From assembly GCA_018402565.1 (NCBI GenBank), contig JAGYIQ010000001.1:558001-622000 (forward strand): a stretch of 64,000 bases of DNA. The letters are read 5' to 3'. The position numbers were made by a program, and so were the translations under genes. The notes under the pieces are model-generated. The model made no database searches, had not been told where the DNA came from, and worked only from the letters and a program-made list of their open reading frames with translations. Origin of the DNA: Pirellulaceae bacterium (GTDB lineage Bacteria > Planctomycetota > Planctomycetia > Pirellulales > Pirellulaceae). Positions 8,622 to 16,153 of this stretch are shown here, piece by piece. Each line of letters opens with the position of its first letter. Position 1 is the stretch's first letter.

Positions 8622-10100
8622 ATGTCCCCAAGCAAACAATATCCAAGTCGACGACAGGCCTTGTCGGGATTTGCAGCGGTGGCCGCCGCGGCCATGCTGC
8701 AGCGAGACGGCATTATCCGCGGCAGTCAACCGGGACCGAGTTCACGCAGCGACGGTGGCGACTTAGGGGGCTGGCGGCCACCCGATGGTCAGCCGCATTT
8801 TGCGCCACGAGCCAAGCGAGTGATTTGGCTGTTCATGAACGGCGGTGTCAGTCACATGGAGAGTTTTGACCCCAAGCCGATGCTCAACAAGTACGCCGGC
8901 AAGACGATTAAAGAAACCCCTTACGCTGCGGCGCAAGACCCCGCCAAACTGGCCCTCGAGCGACTGGCGGTACCCGACGCCAATGGCAATCAGCGGAACG
9001 AACTGTACCCGCTGCAAGTCGGCTATCGACCGCATGGCGAGAGCGGCTTGGAAATCAGCGATTGGTTCCCACACATCGCCGCCCACGCCGATGATCTGGC
9101 GATTGTCCGCTCGATGTGGACCACCGATAGTAATCACGGTGCTCAGACCCAGTTCCATTCCGGTCGTCACATGAATGACGGCAGTTATCCCAATTTGGGG
9201 GCATGGGTCCACTACGGCTTATCGTCGCTAAACGATGAACTGCCGCAATACATTTCCCTGGGGAACCGCGAGTACTGGAATCGACGAGATGGACACTACT
9301 TGGGGCCAGCCCACGATGCGGTGCCGGTGCGAGTAGACCCGCAGAATCCCTTGGACTTTGCTCAGCCGGCGGCAGGAACGTCGGTCGCAGCGCGGCAGAT
9401 CGGCATCGACTTGTTACACGACCTGCATCAACAGCGTGCGGCCGACGCGACAGTGAGTGACGAAGGGCTCGCGGCTCGAATCGCCGCTTATGAATTGGCG
9501 TTTCGCATGCAGCGGTCGGTGCCGGAGGTGATGAACTTCCAGGACGAAACTGCGGCGACCCGGGAAATGTATGGCCTGGATTTGCCGCACTGCCGCGACT
9601 TTGGGCAACAGTTATTGGCGACGCGACGACTGATCGAACGAGGGGTACGGTTTGTGCAGGTCCAGCATGGAGCGGGTGGGGCAGGGGCCTGGGACGCGCA
9701 CGGGGGGCTCAAGGCAAATCACACGAATAATGCTCTGGCCGTGGACCAGCCGATCGGTGGCTTGCTGACGGACTTGAAACAACGTGGCTTGTTGGAGGAT
9801 ACTCTGGTGGTGTTTGCCACCGAGTTCGGTCGCACGCCCGGGTCACAAGGTGGCGATGGCCGGGATCACCATATCTTTGGCTTCAGTGTCTGGTTGGCGG
9901 GCGGTGGCATACGCGGCGGCGTGGCTCATGGTGCGACGGACGAGATCGGGTTTCACGCGGTCGAGCAGCGGCACTACGTCACGGACATACACGCCACGAT
10001 CCTGCATCAATTGGGCTTGGATTCGCGGCGACTGGAGATTCCAGGTCGCAAGCGATTGGAGATCGACCACGGGCAAGTGATCCGTGAAATCCTCGGTTGA
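8622..10100 (+). CDS. DUF1501 protein with Tat-like signal
   Basis: This 492-residue protein starts nine bases after the PSCyt1/DUF1553 gene. Its N terminus has a twin arginine followed by an alanine-rich stretch ([18 protein letters not shown]), like a Tat signal. The body carries DUF1501 (sulfatase or alkaline-phosphatase-like fold) motifs: [36 protein letters not shown] and [23 protein letters not shown]1501 proteins are nearly always encoded next to DUF1549/DUF1553 proteins in planctomycetes. Operon structure says that the two act together outside the cytoplasm. The reaction is not known. Confidence 0.92.
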   Translation: MSPSKQYPSRRQALSGFAAVAAAAMLQRDGIIRGSQPGPSSRSDGGDLGGWRPPDGQPHFAPRAKRVIWLFMNGGVSHMESFDPKPMLNKYAGKTIKETPYAAAQDPAKLALERLAVPDANGNQRNELYPLQVGYRPHGESGLEISDWFPHIAAHADDLAIVRSMWTTDSNHGAQTQFHSGRHMNDGSYPNLGAWVHYGLSSLNDELPQYISLGNREYWNRRDGHYLGPAHDAVPVRVDPQNPLDFAQPAAGTSVAARQIGIDLLHDLHQQRAADATVSDEGLAARIAAYELAFRMQRSVPEVMNFQDETAATREMYGLDLPHCRDFGQQLLATRRLIERGVRFVQVQHGAGGAGAWDAHGGLKANHTNNALAVDQPIGGLLTDLKQRGLLEDTLVVFATEFGRTPGSQGGDGRDHHIFGFSVWLAGGGIRGGVAHGATDEIGFHAVEQRHYVTDIHATILHQLGLDSRRLEIPGRKRLEIDHGQVIREILG

Positions 10101-10145
10101 GCGACAGGCGTGGGGCGTTAACCAAAATTGATTTTGGAGAAACCA

Positions 10146-11066
10146 ATGTTTTCTTTGGGATTTGTCAGTGCGATTTTGCCGGAACAGTCGTTCTCGGAGG
10201 TTTTGCAGATTGCCGAACAAACCGGGTACGATTGCGTTGAGATCATGTGCTGGCCAGTCGGCAAGGCCGAACGTCGTTATGCAGGTGTGACACATATTGA
10301 TGTGACCCGTTTGAGCGACGCGCGAGTTGCAGAGATTCAGCGTGAGGCGCGGGACCGGGGCGTGGCGATCAGTGGCCTGGGCTATTACCCAAATGCGCTG
10401 TCACCTCATCCGGAAGAAGCCGAAGCATCAGTGGCGCAGATCCGACGGGTGATGGAGGCCACGGCGGCACTGGGCTTGAGTCGCTTCAACACGTTTGTAG
10501 GACGGGACTGGTCCAAAAGCGTCGACGAGAATTGGCCGCGTTTCCTCGATACCTGGGGCCCCTTGGTGGATCTGGCTGACAAATTGCAGATCAACATCGG
10601 TATCGAAAACTGCCCAATGATCTTCGGCACGGACGAATGGCCCGGCGGCAAGAACCTGGCGCACAGCCCAGGCATTTGGCGGCGCATGTTCACCGACTTG
10701 CCCTCGCCACGCTTTGGCTTGAACTTCGATCCATCGCACTTGGTGTGGTTACAGATGGATTATTTGAGTCCGCTCCGCGAGTTCGCCTCGCGGATCTTTC
10801 ATGTGCATGCCAAAGACGTGCGCGTCGATCGGCACTTGTTGGACCAATGGGGCATTTTGGCGTATCCGAAGCTGTACCACACGCCGAAGCTACCGGGGAC
10901 CGGCGATGTCGACTGGGGAAGATTTTTCTCGCAATTGGGCGATGCCGGCTATCGCGGCCCGGTCTGTGTCGAGGTCGAAGATCGGATCTTTGAGGGCAGC
11001 TTGGAAAACCGGATCCTCGCACTGAAGCAAAGCCAGAACTACTTACGGCAATTCATCGCTCGCTGA
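10146..11066 (+). CDS. Sugar phosphate isomerase/epimerase (xylose-isomerase-like TIM barrel)
   Basis: The ATG at 10146 has GGAG six bases upstream and is preferred over an in-frame TTG at 10128. The 306-residue product shows the AP-endonuclease-2 TIM-barrel pattern with metal ligands distributed on separate strands: [27 protein letters not shown] and CVEVEDRIF. Members isomerise or epimerise sugars or inositols with a divalent metal. It follows the DUF1549/DUF1553-DUF1501 pair by 45 bases, so a role in catabolism of the sugar released by that system is a reasonable inference. Its 3' end overlaps the convergent ATP-grasp gene by 24 bases. Confidence 0.88.
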   Translation: MFSLGFVSAILPEQSFSEVLQIAEQTGYDCVEIMCWPVGKAERRYAGVTHIDVTRLSDARVAEIQREARDRGVAISGLGYYPNALSPHPEEAEASVAQIRRVMEATAALGLSRFNTFVGRDWSKSVDENWPRFLDTWGPLVDLADKLQINIGIENCPMIFGTDEWPGGKNLAHSPGIWRRMFTDLPSPRFGLNFDPSHLVWLQMDYLSPLREFASRIFHVHAKDVRVDRHLLDQWGILAYPKLYHTPKLPGTGDVDWGRFFSQLGDAGYRGPVCVEVEDRIFEGSLENRILALKQSQNYLRQFIAR

Positions 11067-12500
11067 CCTCGGCGACCGGAGCGTGGCCAGCACCAACATC
11101 TCGAGTTGTTCGAGGAGCCGCCAAGTGGCTGTGGCCGAATCAGCGCAGCTCGATGATAGGACTTGGTCGGCGGTGACTCGAGCCAACAGCGTACAAATCG
11201 GTTCCCGTGGTGGGATGATGCTCTGCGGCCAGGGGATATCGGCCACGCGTATTTGAAGAGCGAGATCGCCGGGAGCGACCACGGCCCGATGCGAGGCATC
11301 CGGTGGGCTCGACCACGTCTCGAGCCACTCGGGGACCGACCGGTACGCTTGACTGGCTCGCAAGCGTTCAAAGCCGGCGGGCGTGATGAGCAGGGGCGCA
11401 GTGCCGTTGTAGAGGATTCGCTTGGCGACGACCGCGCAACCGGGGCCCTGCGGTCGCATGCCGTCGGCGGTTGTGAGCGGAGACTGCGACTCCCAAGCCT
11501 CACAAGCACCCAGATGTTCCCAATAGAGGTTACGCCCCAAGTGCTCGGCCAAGACCTCCACGCTGGCGGTCGGCCGTGGGTTGATCTCCAACGGCCAAAC
11601 ATGCGGATTGCGGACGTAGTCGATGCCGAATAACCCCCGTAAGTCCGTGGCCTGGTGCAGACAGTATGCGATGGATTCAAGTGCCGCCCGATCGACGGGC
11701 GGGGGCCAAGCAGAATCAGCGACGTTGCCCAAGTAGCGGTGATCGGCGGTGACATGCAAACGGGATCCGCCGACCCACTGCACACGGTCGGCCGTGGCCA
11801 GGAATAGGGCGCTGCCGAGCTGCCCGTCGCAGGCCTGTTGCCAGAACCACGGTTGGGGATCCGCCGGCCAACCGGACTTGAAGAACCAACGACCTGGAGG
11901 GCTGCTCGCTTGGTAGCTTACAGGCAGCACGTGGGGGTAGACTTGCTCCAGCGTCGCGGACCAGGACGCGGGTGTCTTGCAGAATCGCACGGTGTCAAGC
12001 GAGCAGCCCAGAAGTTGCTGCGGCGATTTGGCCAAGGCCGCCCAGATCGCAGGCTGAGTATCCAGACCGCCGATCGGCAACCAGCGGACCCTTTGGAGTT
12101 CGGACGCCTGGATGTGGGCCAGCAGTTGCGACCAATCGTGGCAGGATTGGCAGGCAGCTGGGCTAGCCTGGTGGGTGTCGTAGTCGCAGAACAAGTCCAG
12201 AACACAATGAATAGGAAGCCCCGGAATAGGAAGCCCCGGAACAGGAAGCCCCAGAATAGGTAGCCCCGGAATAGGTAGCCCCGCGAGGGCTTGGACTGCG
12301 GCTCTCACAGAGACTCCCACCAAGCCGAAGGGTTGGTGGGCAGCCGCTGTCGAGGTGGGTGGGTGGTTGTTGCGTTTTACCGGTTTTGGTAGCATCTGGC
12401 GACTGGTTGGGCGTCCCCCGCCCGGTTCGAATTGCTTGGGCTTGAGCCGGTCGGTGGTCGGGCGGTGGTTGAGCACAGGAGCAAGCAGAGGAGCGAGCAC
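11043..12500 (-). CDS. ATP-grasp protein of the H4MPT C1 pathway (Orf17-like)
   Basis: The core starts around [17 protein letters not shown] and continues [10 protein letters not shown]. This is the opening of the ATP-grasp proteins (Orf17 type) that sit with fae, mtdB and mch in methylotrophs. ATP-grasp features follow, including [20 protein letters not shown], the metal-binding glutamate/asparagine motif. Its exact reaction is unknown; cofactor biosynthesis is the usual suggestion. The start is uncertain: GTG at 12500 gives 485 residues, whereas ATG at 12395 gives 450 and removes a poorly conserved leader. An in-frame run of GLPIP-type pentapeptides (12210-12284) is inserted between the first beta strand region and the CVLDLF strand. 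It is divergent from fae. Confidence 0.75.
   Translation of the reverse strand: MLAPLLAPVLNHRPTTDRLKPKQFEPGGGRPTSRQMLPKPVKRNNHPPTSTAAAHQPFGLVGVSVRAAVQALAGLPIPGLPILGLPVPGLPIPGLPIHCVLDLFCDYDTHQASPAACQSCHDWSQLLAHIQASELQRVRWLPIGGLDTQPAIWAALAKSPQQLLGCSLDTVRFCKTPASWSATLEQVYPHVLPVSYQASSPPGRWFFKSGWPADPQPWFWQQACDGQLGSALFLATADRVQWVGGSRLHVTADHRYLGNVADSAWPPPVDRAALESIAYCLHQATDLRGLFGIDYVRNPHVWPLEINPRPTASVEVLAEHLGRNLYWEHLGACEAWESQSPLTTADGMRPQGPGCAVVAKRILYNGTAPLLITPAGFERLRASQAYRSVPEWLETWSSPPDASHRAVVAPGDLALQIRVADIPWPQSIIPPREPICTLLARVTADQVLSSSCADSATATWRLLEQLEMLVLATLRSPRSASDELP
12210..12284. repeat. 5 x 15-bp tandem repeat inside the ATP-grasp gene
   Basis: Five units of AATAGGAAGCCCCGG (two identical, three with one to three changes) lie head to tail with no gaps. 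The period is a multiple of three, so the minus-strand gene encodes repeats of P-G-L-P-I/V without a frameshift. Copy number is likely to vary between strains through slippage. Confidence 0.93.
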
Positions 12501-12561
12501 CGTGGCATTGTAGTCGTCGTTGCTCGTGAGTTGTATTTAGATTCCAGAGGAGAATTCGTTT

Positions 12562-13059
12562 ATGTCCATGTTTATCGGCGAAGCCTTGGTGGGCGATGGC
12601 AATGAAGTGGCTCACATCGACCTGTTGATCGGCAGCAAGGCTGGCCCGGTGGGTACCGCATTTGCCAACGCGTTGTCGACACAGTCCGCTGGTCATAGCA
12701 ACCTTTTGGCCGTCTTGGCACCCAACTTGGCCGTCAAGCCAGCCACCGTGATGATCACCAAGGTGACCATCAAGGGCATGAACCAAGCCGCTCAAATGTT
12801 CGGCCCAGCTCAAGAAGCCGTGGCCAAGGCCGTGGCCGATAGCGTCGCCAGCGGCGTGATCCCCAAGGATCAAGCCGAGGATCTGGTGATTGTGTGCGGC
12901 GTCTTCATTCATCCGCAAGCGGCTGACAACAAGAAGATCTACGACTACAACTACGAAGCCACCAAGATGGCGATTGTGCATGCCATGACCGGCAAGCCGA
13001 CCGCCGACGAGATGATTGCTGGGAAGGATGCCAACAGCCATCCTTTCCGCGGCTTCTAA
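12562..13059 (+). CDS. fae: Formaldehyde-activating enzyme
   Basis: This 165-residue protein matches the full length of Fae. It opens with FIGEALVGDGNEVAHIDLLI, which contains the active-site histidine (H18), and continues with NLLAVLAPNLAVKPATVM and the conserved MFGPAQ and YNYEATK segments. Fae condenses formaldehyde with tetrahydromethanopterin to methylene-H4MPT, the first step of the H4MPT oxidation route. AGAGGAGA at 12546-12553 sits eight bases before the ATG at 12562; a second ATG lies two codons later. The ATP-grasp gene is divergent upstream, and the methylene-H4MPT dehydrogenase gene follows after a terminator. Planctomycetes are known to carry this otherwise archaeal and methylotroph pathway. 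Confidence 0.96.
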   Translation: MSMFIGEALVGDGNEVAHIDLLIGSKAGPVGTAFANALSTQSAGHSNLLAVLAPNLAVKPATVMITKVTIKGMNQAAQMFGPAQEAVAKAVADSVASGVIPKDQAEDLVIVCGVFIHPQAADNKKIYDYNYEATKMAIVHAMTGKPTADEMIAGKDANSHPFRGF

Positions 13060-13173
13060 AGCCCCAGCGATGATTGGCCCGCGGCGACTCGGATAACTCC
13101 CGTGGCCGCGGCAGCGGAAGCGGATCAAGGCGGGTGATTGCTCCTGCGGCCTTGGGCGAGTCTGACAAAGCAG

Positions 13174-13212
13174 CAGGCGACGGTTCCTTGGGTACCAGTC
13201 GCCTGTTTTTTT
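13174..13212 (+). terminator. Rho-independent terminator after fae
   Basis: CAGGCGAC (13174-13181) pairs with GTCGCCTG (13198-13205), followed directly by seven T (13206-13212). An inner GGT/ACC pairing with one bulged A can extend the stem. It lies 115 bases after the fae stop and would separate fae from mtdB. Confidence 0.8.
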
Positions 13213-13251
13213 GGGGTCGCCTGTTTTTTTGGGGTCACCTGTTTTTTTGGG
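13198..13251. repeat. 3 x 18-bp tandem repeat of the terminator right arm and T-tract
   Basis: Three head-to-tail copies of GTCGCCTGTTTTTTTGGG occupy 13198-13215, 13216-13233 and 13234-13251; the third has GTCACC. Each copy contains the right arm of the fae terminator plus its T7 tract. The array ends 16 bases before the chosen mtdB start. Confidence 0.93.
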
Positions 13252-13267
13252 GACGGTGAATAGTCGC

Positions 13268-14179
13268 GTGATCAAGAACTTATTGTTGCAATTCGACACC
13301 GATGCCTGGGCCAGTAGTTTCGATGCGGTGGTTGCGGCGGATGCGGGCGCGGATTGGCTCTTGCCGTATGCCAACATGCGGCCCGAGCAAGTAATGGGAG
13401 TGGTGCACGGTGCAATGTTCACACGCAGTCCCTCCAAATTGAAGCATACCGCAATTTTCGTCGGCGGCAGTGATGTCGCCTTGGCCGAGCAGAACTATCA
13501 ACAGATCCTCGCGACGTTCTTCGGCCCGGTCAGGGTCTCGGTGGCGATGGATGCCAATGGTTGCAACACAACCAGTGTTGCGGCGGTTGAGTGTGCGATG
13601 GCTGGCTATCGACAACTGCTGGGCGCGTCCAATGCAGCGACGGCGGAGCCCTCCGCTTGGATTTTGGGGGGAACGGGCCCCGTCGGTCAACGGATCGCCA
13701 CCTTGCTGGTCGATCGAGGCTGCCGAGTAACCCTGCATTCGCGGTCGCTGGAAAAGGCCCGCATCGTTGCCGAACGCATCCAGGGGGAAGTGGCGGGTGC
13801 TGAGATCTTGACCAGCGCTGCGACGCAAGCCGAGTTAGGTCACGAACTGCCACAACAGACGCTCATCTTTAACGCGGGTGCGGCTGGCATCCAGAACTTG
13901 GACGAGGGGACGGTCGACGCGATATCGAAGTCGTCTGGTGTGTTGGTGGACTTGAACGCGGTACCTCCCGCTGGGATTGCGCGGGTCGGCGTCCAGGACA
14001 GCGGTCGTCGCGAAGAAGAGCGACTGGTGTACGGTGCCTTGGCCGTGGGTGCGGGCAAAATGACCTTGCATCGCGCCGTTATTCGCGCTTGCTTCGAACG
14101 TAACGACCGAAACTTCAACTTGCGCGAAATTGCGGCTCTGAGTGCGGAATTGGCGGCGTCTGGGAACCCAACGAACTAG
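13268..14179 (+). CDS. mtdB: Methylene-tetrahydromethanopterin dehydrogenase (MtdB-type)
   Basis: GTG at 13268 is chosen because it gives an N terminus IKNLLLQFDTD, matching the family opening (KKLLFQFDTD), and because GGTGA lies eight bases upstream. The 303-residue product carries AIFVGGSDVALAE, ANGCNTTSVAAVECA, the Rossmann loop LGGTGPVGQRIA and the C-terminal GALAVGAGKMTLHRA. It should oxidise methylene-H4MPT to methenyl-H4MPT with NAD(P)+, the step after Fae. It lies 209 bases downstream of fae, beyond a terminator with a reiterated right arm. The following DUF420 gene starts eight bases after its stop and is probably co-transcribed. Mch and the formyltransferase complex are not in this window. 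Confidence 0.93.
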   Translation: MIKNLLLQFDTDAWASSFDAVVAADAGADWLLPYANMRPEQVMGVVHGAMFTRSPSKLKHTAIFVGGSDVALAEQNYQQILATFFGPVRVSVAMDANGCNTTSVAAVECAMAGYRQLLGASNAATAEPSAWILGGTGPVGQRIATLLVDRGCRVTLHSRSLEKARIVAERIQGEVAGAEILTSAATQAELGHELPQQTLIFNAGAAGIQNLDEGTVDAISKSSGVLVDLNAVPPAGIARVGVQDSGRREEERLVYGALAVGAGKMTLHRAVIRACFERNDRNFNLREIAALSAELAASGNPTN

Positions 14180-14187
14180 AGGGTAGC

Positions 14188-14679
14188 ATGGGATTTGATG
14201 GGATCAACGCGGGTTTAGCGGCTGGCTTTTTGCCGTTTCGCGGTTCCTGGATGTTGGATGTGGTCTTCTTGGCCATGTTCGCGATTGTGCCCACGTTGGC
14301 AGTGAGCATCGCCTTGGTCAAACGCGGCCAGTACCGCGTCCATCGAACGATCCAGTTGGTGACGGCGGCGATCTTATTGGTTGCGGTGATCGCCTTTGAA
14401 GTGGATATGCGTTTTTTCACGGATTGGCGGGAACTGGCCGAACCCTCGCCGTGGTTCTCGATCTGCCATACCCTACTGTACGTGCATTTGGCCTTCGCGA
14501 TTCCCACCCCAATCCTTTGGGCTGTGATCATCTGGGGAGCGCTGCGGCACTTCGATGACAAGTTTCAGGCGCCCGGCTACCGGGAGCGACACCGAGCCCT
14601 GGGCTGGGCCGGGATGCTGGCGATGATGGGGACGGCCGTTACCGGAATCGTGTTTTACATCGTTGCGTTTGTGCTTTAA
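14188..14679 (+). CDS. DUF420 membrane protein
   Basis: This 163-residue protein has four or five hydrophobic helices: about 20-42, 52-70, 93-115 and 138-160. It contains DUF420 features such as YRVHRTIQLVTAAILL and YRERHRALGWAGML. These histidine- and arginine-containing helix ends are conserved in the family. DUF420 proteins are often found near respiratory or cytochrome-oxidase assembly genes; the function is unknown. It starts eight bases after mtdB, which suggests co-transcription, but a link to C1 metabolism is not established. Confidence 0.8.
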   Translation: MGFDGINAGLAAGFLPFRGSWMLDVVFLAMFAIVPTLAVSIALVKRGQYRVHRTIQLVTAAILLVAVIAFEVDMRFFTDWRELAEPSPWFSICHTLLYVHLAFAIPTPILWAVIIWGALRHFDDKFQAPGYRERHRALGWAGMLAMMGTAVTGIVFYIVAFVL

Positions 14680-14892
14680 GGACGATCCGTCCGATCGGCA
14701 CGGCACGGCTGATCGTACTCTTACGGGACATTGGCCGCGCTGGTCGTTCCGTGAATGCGCGGCGGCAGCAGCGGTCTTTTCGTTAAGATCGCTAACTTCA
14801 CCGGACGGGTGGGCTCGAATTTGCGGGTTGCTGCCTTTTCTTCGCCGGTCTGGTTGCCGGGGTATCCGAACTTTGGCTACAGGAGATGAATC

Positions 14893-15672
14893 ATGAATAA
14901 ACAACCTGAATCGACGACGGTGACCGAGATGGGTGATGGTGGGCCGATGGGCCGAGCCCTGGCGGAGGAGCGGCTGTTCCTGGACGGTCCTCAATCGCGG
15001 CTGGCTGAATTAAAACGAGCGTTTAGAATTTTCGGCGAAGTGATTCATGGGTTTCGTAAGCTGCACTTCGTCGGCCCGTGCGTGACCGTGTTTGGATCGG
15101 CTCGGTTTGGCGAGGACCACCCTTATTATGACTTGGGTCGGCGCGTGGGGGCGGAATTGGCCAAGGCCGGGTTTACGGTAATGACCGGCGGTGGACCGGG
15201 CATCATGGAGGCGGCCAACCGCGGAGCTCGTGAAGTTGGCGGTCGGAGCGTGGGTTGCAACATTGTGCTGCCCCACGAACAGGCCCCGAATCCCTACTTG
15301 GACACCTTTGTCGACTTCAAGTACTTCTTTGTCCGAAAACTCATGCTGGCGAAGTATTCGTATGCGTTTGTGGCCCTGCCCGGGGGCTTCGGGACGCTGG
15401 ACGAGTTGTACGAGATCGCGACCTTGGTTCAGACGAGGAAAATGGACCTGTTTCCGATCGTGCTGTGCGGCCAGGATTTCTGGCGGCCGATGCTGGATTT
15501 CCTCAGTGCCAGCATGATTCCGGAAAAGACGATCGACCAATCGGACATCGACCGCTTCATCCTCTCGGATTCACCGGAGGAGATCGCCGGGCGAGTCCGC
15601 GAAGTGGCGATGCGTCATTTTGGGCTGCGAAAAGGCCCGGTGGCCAAGCCGAAGTGGTGGCTGTTCGAGTAG
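14893..15672 (+). CDS. LOG family protein (TIGR00730-type Rossmann-fold nucleotide hydrolase)
   Basis: This 259-residue protein has both family signatures: GGGPGIMEAANRGA around residues 99-112 and PGGFGTLDELYE around residues 163-174. These form the phosphoribohydrolase active site of LOG proteins, which cleave the N-glycosidic bond of nucleoside monophosphates, including cytokinin nucleotides in some members. AGGAG in ACAGGAGATGAATC gives a close ribosome site for the ATG at 14893. The N-terminal extension of about 55 residues is longer than in the shortest members. It stands alone between two gaps of over 200 bases. Confidence 0.9.
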   Translation: MNKQPESTTVTEMGDGGPMGRALAEERLFLDGPQSRLAELKRAFRIFGEVIHGFRKLHFVGPCVTVFGSARFGEDHPYYDLGRRVGAELAKAGFTVMTGGGPGIMEAANRGAREVGGRSVGCNIVLPHEQAPNPYLDTFVDFKYFFVRKLMLAKYSYAFVALPGGFGTLDELYEIATLVQTRKMDLFPIVLCGQDFWRPMLDFLSASMIPEKTIDQSDIDRFILSDSPEEIAGRVREVAMRHFGLRKGPVAKPKWWLFE

Positions 15673-16153
15673 GATGCTGCTCCGGAGGTCGAGTGCTGCT
15701 CCCGCGTATTTGTGGCCAATTCTAGGGCCTTTCCGCCGTTGAATGCCGGCAATTCCTCGCAGAATCGCGAGCAATCACACCCCGCAGATGCCGATCCTTG
15801 CCCCTAGCCGGGGGCTTCCCCGGGGCATCGCGGGTGCGGTCCGTCCCCGGAGGAACCGCGAATTTAGCCGTCTCTGATCACCCGTGAAACACGAAGATAC
15901 AATGGGCTCGGCCGGCCGGCGAAAAAATTATTAACTGAAAGCTTGGTAAGAGCCGGCATCTTAATTACAATCTCAGGGAGTCCGCGGCGGCACGAGCGGA
16001 TTGTCAACCAGGCTTTTTTCGCCCACTGGCTGGGTGCACCCGCAATTTGCGGCAAATGGATCGTTCGTGGCTCTCGGAAATCCGAGAGCAATGACCGGTC
16101 GGTGTTTGCCTCGCAAGCGGTACACTTCGCGTTACGAGAAGGAAATTTTCAGC
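15673..16153. other. Non-coding gap before the serralysin-like gene
   Basis: No convincing gene is present. The stretch contains a GGCCGGCCGGCG palindrome near 15911 and an AT-rich segment (15923-15975) that could hold the promoter of the downstream gene. GAAGGA at 16138-16143 is the likely ribosome site for the start at 16154. Confidence 0.5.

Noticed and set aside
12163-13437. 424-codon open frame on the minus strand across fae
   Set aside because: It is antisense to fae and the start of mtdB and translates the terminator repeats as PKKTGD units; fae itself is unmistakable on the other strand.
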